Source: Verrucomicrobiales bacterium
GTDB lineage: Bacteria > Verrucomicrobiota > Verrucomicrobiia > Limisphaerales > JAFMIX01
Direction: 5' to 3'
Assembly: GCA_017853785.1 (NCBI GenBank)
Contig: JAFMIX010000092.1
Span: forward strand, 1 to 7,847
DNA: 7,847 bases
How positions within the stretch are numbered: the stretch's first letter is position 1; each line of letters opens with the position of its first letter. Both the position numbers and the translations under genes were made by a program. Shown one piece after another: positions 1 to 4,963 of the stretch. The notes under the pieces are model-generated. The model worked only from the letters and a program-made list of their open reading frames with translations. It made no database searches and was not told where the DNA came from.

Positions 1-740
1 TGCCACGCCTGCCAGCCCCAATTCGGCTGCGGCTCGCCCGGATGCCCCGTCGTGGGCACAGTGGTGACCGAGCCGTGAATGGCTTCAATCGCCTCATCGG
101 GCTTGATGAAGAACTCCAGCTCCATCTGCTCGAACTCGCGCGAGCGGAAGGTGTAATTGCGCGGCGTGACTTCGTTGCGGAAGGCCTTGCCGACTTGCGC
201 GATGCCGAACGGAACTTTCTGCCGCGAGGTTTCGAGCACGTTTTTGAACTGCGCGAAAATCGCCTGCGCGGTTTCCGGGCGGAGATACGCGACGGCCGAC
301 TCGTCCTGCACCGGGCCGACGTAGGTCTGGAACATCAGGTTGAACGCGCGCGGCGCGGTCTTCTCGCCGTGACATTCGTTGACGCACTTGCTGGGCTTCT
401 GCGGGCAGGGAATTTCATCCGTTTGATCCGCGCGAAACCGACCCTTGCAGGTCTTGCAGTCCACCATCGGGTCGCTGAACGTCGCGACATGGCCGCTGGC
501 CTTCCAGATTTCCGGCGCCATGATGATGGTCGCTTCGAGCCCGGCCACGTCATCGCGCTGACGGGTCATGGCGTTCCACCAGAGCTCCTTGACGTTGCGC
601 TTGAGTTCCGCGCCGAGAGGGCCGTAATCCCAGAAGCCGTTGATGCCGCCGTAAATTTCGGAGGATTGAAAGATGAAACCGCGCCGTTTGCACAGCGAAA
701 CGATTTTCTCCATCAGTTCATTGGTCTTTGGTTCGGCCAT
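1..740 (-). CDS. glyQS: Glycyl-tRNA synthetase, single-chain dimeric type (N-terminal 246 residues, 3' end outside window)
   Basis: Class II aminoacyl-tRNA synthetase that charges tRNA-Gly with glycine in the cytoplasm. Translating the minus strand from the ATG at 740 gives 246 codons that run off the left edge without a stop. The start fits: the protein opens MAEPKTNELMEKIVSLCKRR, close to the family's N-terminus. Family landmarks are IYGGINGFWDYGPLG (29-43), the strand YVGPVQDESAVAYLRPETAQ (140-159), and motif 2 with FRNE (187-190) and REFEQ (201-205), which binds ATP and the acceptor end. This is the eukaryote/Thermus-like alpha2 enzyme, not the alpha2beta2 GlyQ/GlyS pair. Cysteines C95, C98, C112, C119 and C123 lie in the insert after the PMVD motif and look like a zinc site. 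The family is usually about 450-560 residues, so motif 3 and the anticodon-binding domain lie beyond position 1. It is transcribed divergently from dsbD. The annotation rests on direct motif reading and is very secure. Confidence 0.96.
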   Translation of the reverse strand, partial: MAEPKTNELMEKIVSLCKRRGFIFQSSEIYGGINGFWDYGPLGAELKRNVKELWWNAMTRQRDDVAGLEATIIMAPEIWKASGHVATFSDPMVDCKTCKGRFRADQTDEIPCPQKPSKCVNECHGEKTAPRAFNLMFQTYVGPVQDESAVAYLRPETAQAIFAQFKNVLETSRQKVPFGIAQVGKAFRNEVTPRNYTFRSREFEQMELEFFIKPDEAIEAIHGSVTTVPTTGHPGEPQPNWGWQAW

Positions 741-905
741 AAGGACCGGCAGTTTTCAAGAACCCCGCCGCGATGTCAAGGTGTGGTGCTTCAAGGAAAG
801 GCTGCAAAGCATTGTCAACGAGGCCAGGCAAACACCATCCGCACCCAGACGGCGGCTTCGCGAATTAGTTTCTAACTTTTCCCCGTTTCAGGCATCTATA
901 TCCCC
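741..905. promoter_or_regulatory. Divergent intergenic region between glyQS and dsbD
   Basis: These 165 bases separate two divergently read genes, so promoters for both should lie here. On the minus strand two exact TTGACA hexamers occur (813-818 and 774-779), which could be -35 elements for glyQS. The second has AAAACT after a 17-base spacer (751-756), a poor -10 that would leave almost no leader. The first has no TATAAT-like partner at normal spacing. On the plus strand the AT-richer stretch 867-900 ahead of dsbD has no clear -35/-10 pair. No T-box signature, riboswitch, strong hairpin or Shine-Dalgarno motif is visible. The role comes from position; the individual elements are weak. Confidence 0.35.
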
Positions 906-2759
906 ATGCGATGCCGTGCGCTCATCCTGTTATTGGCGGTGCTGACCTCATTTGGCTGCTCCGCCGCCGCCGCGCCGCACACGCAAGCCCAACTCCTCCT
1001 CGCCGCCGAGTCCGCGCGCGCGGGCGAGACCGTGCTCGCCGGCGTGCAGTTGAAAATGTCCGACGGCTGGCACACCTACGGGCCCGACCCGGAGGATTCC
1101 GGCCAAGCCACCGAAATCAAATGGCAACTCCCTCCCGGCGTTACCGCCGGAAAAATCCAATGGCCCGCCGCCAAGAAAACCGTCGCCGACGGCCTGACCT
1201 CCTACGCCTACTATGAGGAAGTCATCCTGCTCGTGCCGCTTCAGCTTGCCGCCGACCTCCCGCCCGGCCCGCTCGAACTCACCGCCGCCGTCTCGTGGAT
1301 CGAGTGCCTCGAACAATGCGTCCCCGGCGACCAGTCCGTGACCGCCAGGCTGACCATCGGCAACGAAACCAAGCCGTCTCCTGCCGCCGCGACACTCGCC
1401 CTGTGGCAACAGAAGCCGCCGCACGTTCTCCCCGGCGCGCCTGCCACCAACGCTCCAGCCCAAACTCAACTTTCGCCCGCTTCCTCCGCCGCGCCTGACG
1501 CGCCGGTCTCGCTTTGGACGATGCTGCTGTTCGCGTTCGTCGGTGGCCTCATCTTGAACCTCATGCCGTGCGTGCTGCCGGTCATCGCGTTAAAAATCCT
1601 CGGCTTCGTCTCGCAAGCCAGCGAATCGCCGGCGCGCATCCGCAAGCTCGGCCTCATCTACGCGGGCGGCGTGCTGGTCTCGTTCCTCGCGCTCGCCGCA
1701 GTGGTCATCGCGGTGCAAAGCACGGGGCATCGCGCAAGCTGGGGCATGCAGTTCAGCAACCCGCCGTTCCTCGTCGCGCTCACCGCACTCGTCACGCTTG
1801 TGGCGCTGAATCTTTTCGGCGTGTTTGAGGTCACGCTCGGCGGCGGCGCGATGGATGCCGCGGGCAAACTCGCCTCCAAGCACGGCGCGACGGGCGCGTT
1901 CTTCAACGGCGTGCTCGCCACCGTGCTGGCCACGCCGTGCACCGCTCCATTCCTCGCGCCCGCGTTGGGCTTCGCTTTTGCGCAACCGCCCGGCGTGGTG
2001 GTGGGGTTCTTCGCCACCATCGCCGCCGGATTGGCCGCGCCGTATGTGGTGCTGACGTGGCAGCCGGCGTGGTTGAAATTCCTGCCGAAACCCGGCGCGT
2101 GGATGGAGAAATTCAAAATCATCATGGGCTTCCCGATGCTCGGCACGGCGGTGTGGCTCTACGACGTGGCGTCGTCATTTTATGGCGAGCGCACCTGGTG
2201 GCTGGGCCTGTTCCTCATCGGGCTCGCGCTGGCGGCTTGGGTCTTCGGCGAATTCATCCAGCGCGGACGCGGCGGAAAGACTTTTGCCCGCGTGACCGTC
2301 GTGGTGCTGTTGCTGGGCGGGTACGGTTACGCGCTGGAAGGGCAATTGCACTGGCGCACCGCGCGGGCGGAAATGCCCGGCGAACCGCTCCAGACGAACG
2401 CGGAGGGGATTGACTGGCAGCGGTGGAGTCCCGCCGCAGTGACCGCCGCGCGGGCGCAAGGCCGACCAGTGCTGGTGGATTTCACCGCCCGCTGGTGTCT
2501 GACTTGCCGCGCGAACAAGGCGCTCGCGCTCGAAATCCCGGCGGTGCAGGCCAAGCTGCGCGAGCTGAAGGCGGAGGCGTTGCTGGGCGATTACACACAC
2601 TTCCCGGAGGACATCGGCGCGGAGCTGGCGCGGTTCGGTCGCGCCGGCGTGCCGCTGGTGCTGGTCTATCCGGCGGACGCGAGCAAGCCGCCGCGGGTAT
2701 TGCCCGCCGTGCTGACGCCGGGAATCGTGCTGGAGGCGCTGGCCGAGGCGCGGCGCTGA
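906..2759 (+). CDS. dsbD: Thiol:disulfide interchange protein DsbD (DipZ family)
   Basis: Inner-membrane protein of 617 residues that passes electrons from cytoplasmic thioredoxin to periplasmic disulfide isomerase or cytochrome c maturation partners. An N-terminal hydrophobic signal (residues 5-23) leads into a periplasmic domain (about 25-152) with a WIECLEQCVPG motif whose cysteines are C134 and C138. An Ala/Pro-rich linker (about 155-200) follows. The membrane domain (about 202-476, roughly eight helices) has the family motif LILNLMPCVLP (C222) and its partner LATPCTAPFLAP (C345). The C-terminal thioredoxin-like domain (about 500-617) has RWCLTC (C531, C534) and a GVP cis-proline at 581-583. 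All three expected cysteine pairs are present, and the length matches E. coli DsbD (about 565-570) plus a longer linker. C18 follows SFG, a poor lipobox, so cleavage after the AAA run is more likely. No Shine-Dalgarno precedes the ATG. It may be co-transcribed with the RodZ-like gene 47 bases downstream. Confidence 0.95.
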   Translation: MRCRALILLLAVLTSFGCSAAAAPHTQAQLLLAAESARAGETVLAGVQLKMSDGWHTYGPDPEDSGQATEIKWQLPPGVTAGKIQWPAAKKTVADGLTSYAYYEEVILLVPLQLAADLPPGPLELTAAVSWIECLEQCVPGDQSVTARLTIGNETKPSPAAATLALWQQKPPHVLPGAPATNAPAQTQLSPASSAAPDAPVSLWTMLLFAFVGGLILNLMPCVLPVIALKILGFVSQASESPARIRKLGLIYAGGVLVSFLALAAVVIAVQSTGHRASWGMQFSNPPFLVALTALVTLVALNLFGVFEVTLGGGAMDAAGKLASKHGATGAFFNGVLATVLATPCTAPFLAPALGFAFAQPPGVVVGFFATIAAGLAAPYVVLTWQPAWLKFLPKPGAWMEKFKIIMGFPMLGTAVWLYDVASSFYGERTWWLGLFLIGLALAAWVFGEFIQRGRGGKTFARVTVVVLLLGGYGYALEGQLHWRTARAEMPGEPLQTNAEGIDWQRWSPAAVTAARAQGRPVLVDFTARWCLTCRANKALALEIPAVQAKLRELKAEALLGDYTHFPEDIGAELARFGRAGVPLVLVYPADASKPPRVLPAVLTPGIVLEALAEARR

Positions 2760-2764
2760 TTTTC

Positions 2765-2780
2765 GGTGGTTGCCACCACC
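2765..2780 (+). other. Small hairpin just after the dsbD stop
   Basis: GGTGGT (2765-2770), a 4-base TGCC loop and ACCACC (2775-2780) form a perfect 6-bp stem starting five bases after the dsbD stop codon. No T-run follows on either strand, so it is not a standard rho-independent terminator. It could protect the dsbD 3' end or act as a partial attenuator ahead of the RodZ-like gene. A stem this short can also arise by chance in GC-rich DNA. Confidence 0.25.
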
Positions 2781-2806
2781 CCGCAAATCCGGCTAAATTG
2801 CCTGCC

Positions 2807-3310
2807 ATGTCAGCAGTTGCGGAACAACTTCGTCAGGCGCGCCTCGCCCAGGGGCTGACGATCCATCAGGTCGCCGACTTCACGAAGATCCGTACCGACC
2901 ACATCGAGGCGCTCGACGAGGGCAACTACAACGTCTTCGCCGCGCAGATTTACATCCGGGGTTTCGTGCGCAGCTACGCCCGCCTGCTGAAACTCGACGA
3001 GCCGCAAATCCTCGCGCAGCTCGACGCCGAATTGAGCCACACGAAAAAGTTTGCCGCGATGCCGCCGCTGTCCGACCAGCCTCACAACCTCGTGGATACG
3101 CTCACGCTGCTGCTCTCGAAGATCAACTGGAAGGTCGGCCTCGTCGTTGCGGGCGGCGTCGTGGTGGTGGGCATCGGCGCGGGAATTTATTTCGGCTGGC
3201 GGCATTATCAGACCAGCGACCCGCTGGCCGGGCTTCAGCCCGGAGTCTATCAGGGACAAAACAGCGGCGGGGAAACGCTGCCGCTGCCGGGGACGGGCCC
3301 GAAGCGTTAA
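2807..3310 (+). CDS. RodZ-like helix-turn-helix membrane protein, short form
   Basis: Protein of 167 residues. Residues about 4-75 form an Xre-type HTH of the RodZ kind (HTH_25), with EQLRQARLAQGLTIHQVAD, then TKIRTDHIEALDEGN, then the typical AQIYIRGFVRSYARLL (46-61). A basic/polar linker leads to one membrane helix (about 109-130, Gly/Val-rich). The tail of about 37 residues is Gly/Pro-rich. In RodZ the HTH faces the cytoplasm and binds MreB, and the periplasmic end carries a beta-rich DUF4115 domain. That domain is absent here, so the MreB/cell-shape role is a family inference only. The ATG at 2807 is chosen because the HTH begins directly after it. The frame is open far upstream, but there it overlaps dsbD in another frame. 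There is no Shine-Dalgarno. The stop overlaps that of convergent pgpA. It could instead be a membrane-anchored regulator. Confidence 0.85.
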   Translation: MSAVAEQLRQARLAQGLTIHQVADFTKIRTDHIEALDEGNYNVFAAQIYIRGFVRSYARLLKLDEPQILAQLDAELSHTKKFAAMPPLSDQPHNLVDTLTLLLSKINWKVGLVVAGGVVVVGIGAGIYFGWRHYQTSDPLAGLQPGVYQGQNSGGETLPLPGTGPKR

Positions 3311-3825
3311 GAAACTGCATTGCGGAAAAGCATCAACGCGACAAAGCCGGCATTGGTGTAGATCGCCGCGAGAAAATCATCCGCCGTAACTCCCCACCCG
3401 CCGGGCAGGTTTTGGCTTTTTCGGATTGAGCCGGGCTTCCAAACATCAAACACCCGGAACGCGATAAATATAAATACCGCTGCGTCCCAACGCTCGGTGA
3501 AAAACTTCCCCGCCACCGGAATACTGCCATTCAATAAAAACTGGGTTACGACCAGCAGACCAAAACACACCGGCATCGCCGCGATTTCATCCAGCACCAC
3601 CGAGCCGGGATCGGTCTGCCCAAGGATTTTTTCTGCGCGGCCGCAAAACCACACGGAAGCCAGCAGCCCGAGAATCGTCCCCACCGCGAACGCCCAGATG
3701 TTGCCCGTCAGCAGCAGCAGCGCGAACCAACCCAGTCCCAGCACCGACCCGAATGTCCCCGGTGCCCGAGGAATGCGCCCCGCGCCAAACCCCTGCGCCA
3801 CGAACACGATGAGTTTGTCCTTCAC
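3307..3825 (-). CDS. pgpA: Phosphatidylglycerophosphatase A
   Basis: Membrane phosphatase that removes phosphate from phosphatidylglycerol phosphate to give phosphatidylglycerol, the step after PgsA. The 172-residue product matches the usual family length (about 150-180). It shows the N-terminal GFGAGRIPRAPGTFGS (12-27), the acidic pair in VVLDEIAAMP (D79, E80), FRVFDVWKP (R124, D127, K130) and GGWGVTADDFLAAIY (D149, D150), all conserved PgpA blocks. Hydrophobic segments lie at about 30-60, 83-100, 115-126 and 152-168. The GTG start at 3825 is chosen because it gives the family N-terminus and overlaps the pgsA TGA as GTGA, implying translational coupling. The open frame continues upstream inside pgsA, but that part is out of frame with it and unlike any PgpA. 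The 3' end shares a TTAA with the RodZ-like gene. Confidence 0.94.
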   Translation of the reverse strand: MKDKLIVFVAQGFGAGRIPRAPGTFGSVLGLGWFALLLLTGNIWAFAVGTILGLLASVWFCGRAEKILGQTDPGSVVLDEIAAMPVCFGLLVVTQFLLNGSIPVAGKFFTERWDAAVFIFIAFRVFDVWKPGSIRKSQNLPGGWGVTADDFLAAIYTNAGFVALMLFRNAVS

Positions 3826-4418
3826 AGGTCGTCGAGGTAGAGGTGGCGGTTGCGCCACAGGTAGAGACTGCCGGAAAGCATGGTCAACCCGACCGCGAGC
3901 CACTTGGATAGTTCTGTGAACCACACCACCCACGGCCCACCCACGCCGAAAAGCTGAAAGCCGAAAACCGTTTTCCCCACCACGCCCCAGTCGCCATAGC
4001 TCGCAAGCACGAGAATGGAGATGATGGCGACGATCTGAAAGATGGTCTTGTGCTTGCCGTAGCCCTCGGCGGCGAGCACGACGTTCTTGGAAGCGGCGAG
4101 CAGCCGCAGCCCGGTGATGGCGAGTTCGCGCGCGACGATGATAACGGCCATCCACGCAGGCATCAGACCCAGCCCGACGAACGCGATGAAGGCCGAGCAC
4201 GTCAAAATTTTGTCCGCCAGCGGGTCCATCAGGATGCCGAAGTTGGTGACGAGCTTGTCGCGGCGCGCGATGCGGCCATCAAAATAATCCGTGAGGCTCG
4301 CCGCGCTGAACAGCACCAGCGCGATAGTGTGATGCCACGGAATCCGCGAAAACGTGATGCCGAGAAACGCGCCGGTCAACACGAAGCGCGAGAGCGTCAG
4401 TTTGTTGGGCAGGTTCAC
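3822..4418 (-). CDS. pgsA: CDP-diacylglycerol--glycerol-3-phosphate 3-phosphatidyltransferase
   Basis: Inner-membrane enzyme that joins CDP-diacylglycerol to glycerol-3-phosphate, giving phosphatidylglycerol phosphate and CMP, the committed step to phosphatidylglycerol and cardiolipin. The 198-residue protein begins with the typical MNLPNKLTLSR and has the full CDP-alcohol phosphotransferase signature: D44, D47, G48, A51, R52, G61, D65 and D69, at exactly the spacing D-x2-D-G-x2-A-R-x8-G-x3-D-x3-D. IIVARELAITGLR (93-105) is a second block characteristic of PgsA rather than of other family members. About five or six membrane helices are visible (roughly 8-24, 30-43, 72-98, 124-141, 152-186). 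The start is GTG at 4418, 22 bases after the stop of the upstream unknown gene; there is no Shine-Dalgarno. The stop overlaps the pgpA start. Confidence 0.96.
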   Translation of the reverse strand: MNLPNKLTLSRFVLTGAFLGITFSRIPWHHTIALVLFSAASLTDYFDGRIARRDKLVTNFGILMDPLADKILTCSAFIAFVGLGLMPAWMAVIIVARELAITGLRLLAASKNVVLAAEGYGKHKTIFQIVAIISILVLASYGDWGVVGKTVFGFQLFGVGGPWVVWFTELSKWLAVGLTMLSGSLYLWRNRHLYLDDL

Positions 4419-4440
4419 GCGGAAGAACGCAGGGTGAAAA

Positions 4441-4905
4441 TCAGAAACCCATTTTCTGAAGCTGCGTTTGTAGCTCCATCTGGAAAGCCTTCACGTCATC
4501 GGCGGCGGGTTTGTAGCCCGTCACTGCCGGCACGAGGCCGAGGCGGCCTGTCTCATCGAGATACCACACGGCGGTCTGGCCGTCGCTGAAGGTGACCTTG
4601 CCGTTGACGAGCGCGCCGGGGCGCGGAATCTTGTCCACCTCCACAGAGACGCGCCCTGCCCCCGCAGCGGGCGGCACGGCCGCCGGCAACGGCGCTACCG
4701 CCGCAGCGGCGGCGGGCGCAGCGGTTGCTGCAGGCGGTTCGGGATCCTTGGGCATCAGCTTCAAATCATCAATCAGGAAGCGGACCTCCATGTAAGTGGG
4801 CCGCAGGCTGAACTCGGATTCGAGCCGCTTCTGGATTTCGGCGAGCTTGAGGCCGTCGTTGATCCAGGCGGCGACTTTTTGTTTTTGGGCTTCGGTCAGA
4901 TTCAT
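4441..4905 (-). CDS. Conserved-looking two-domain protein of unknown function
   Basis: A 154-residue protein I cannot assign to a named family. Residues 3-52 are predicted helical (LTEAQKQKVAAWINDGLKL, then IQKRLESEF and EVRFLIDDLKL) and could be an HTH-like or small helical-bundle fold. Residues about 53-85 are an Ala/Pro linker of low complexity. Residues about 86-130 look like a small beta domain (VNGKVTFSDGQTAVWYLDETGRLGLVP), followed by a C-terminal helix (134-152) ending in KMGF. There is no signal peptide or membrane segment, so it should be cytoplasmic. I take it as real because it has an ATG start, fits tightly between glgB (58 bases) and pgsA (22 bases) on the same strand, and has two well-formed domains joined by a typical linker. 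I recall similar hypotheticals in Verrucomicrobiota, but that is unchecked memory. The function is unknown; linkage to its operon neighbours is the only clue. Confidence 0.83.
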   Translation of the reverse strand: MNLTEAQKQKVAAWINDGLKLAEIQKRLESEFSLRPTYMEVRFLIDDLKLMPKDPEPPAATAAPAAAAAVAPLPAAVPPAAGAGRVSVEVDKIPRPGALVNGKVTFSDGQTAVWYLDETGRLGLVPAVTGYKPAADDVKAFQMELQTQLQKMGF

Positions 4906-4915
4906 TGGTGTTGTT

Positions 4916-4948
4916 GCCGCGCAGTGTTGCCTCGCGGCGGGGTTTTTT
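4916..4948 (+). terminator. Hairpin plus T-run in the glgB/unknown-gene spacer, oriented against the genes
   Basis: GCCGCG (4916-4921) and CGCGGC (4933-4938) form a 6-bp GC stem with an 11-base loop, followed by GGGG and six Ts (4943-4948) on the plus strand. This resembles an intrinsic terminator, but the GGGG gap before the T-run weakens it. No plus-strand gene ends here. In the minus-strand transcript the hairpin would form without a trailing U-run, so it should not stop operon transcription. It might end antisense transcripts or influence the mRNA between glgB and the next gene. It may also be chance. Confidence 0.22.
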
Positions 4949-4963
4949 CAATCTTCTTTGAAA

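Noticed and set aside
774..818. Two TTGACA hexamers as a firm glyQS promoter
   Set aside because: Neither has a convincing -10 at 16-18 bases, so I list the region only as a low-confidence regulatory stretch.
42..875. A 277-residue plus-strand open frame at the left edge
   Set aside because: It lies opposite glyQS, whose minus-strand translation shows clear synthetase motifs. The plus-strand product has no recognisable feature and its last part is only the intergenic spacer.
948..970. Lipoprotein signal at C18 of DsbD
   Set aside because: The residues before the cysteine are TSFG; Phe at -2 and Ser at -3 do not fit a lipobox. An ordinary signal peptide or anchor is more likely.
2423..2806. 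Upstream extension of the RodZ-like frame inside dsbD
   Set aside because: This segment is the dsbD thioredoxin domain in another frame. The HTH starts immediately after the ATG at 2807, so a fusion is not supported.
3826..4200. Upstream extension of the pgpA frame inside pgsA
   Set aside because: This part is pgsA read in another frame and is Arg-rich with no PgpA similarity. PgpA homology begins at the GTG at 3825.
4655..4740. GC-rich repetitive tract as a possible repeat array
   Set aside because: It encodes the Ala/Pro linker of the unknown protein. The repetition is that of Ala and Pro codons, with no regular unit.
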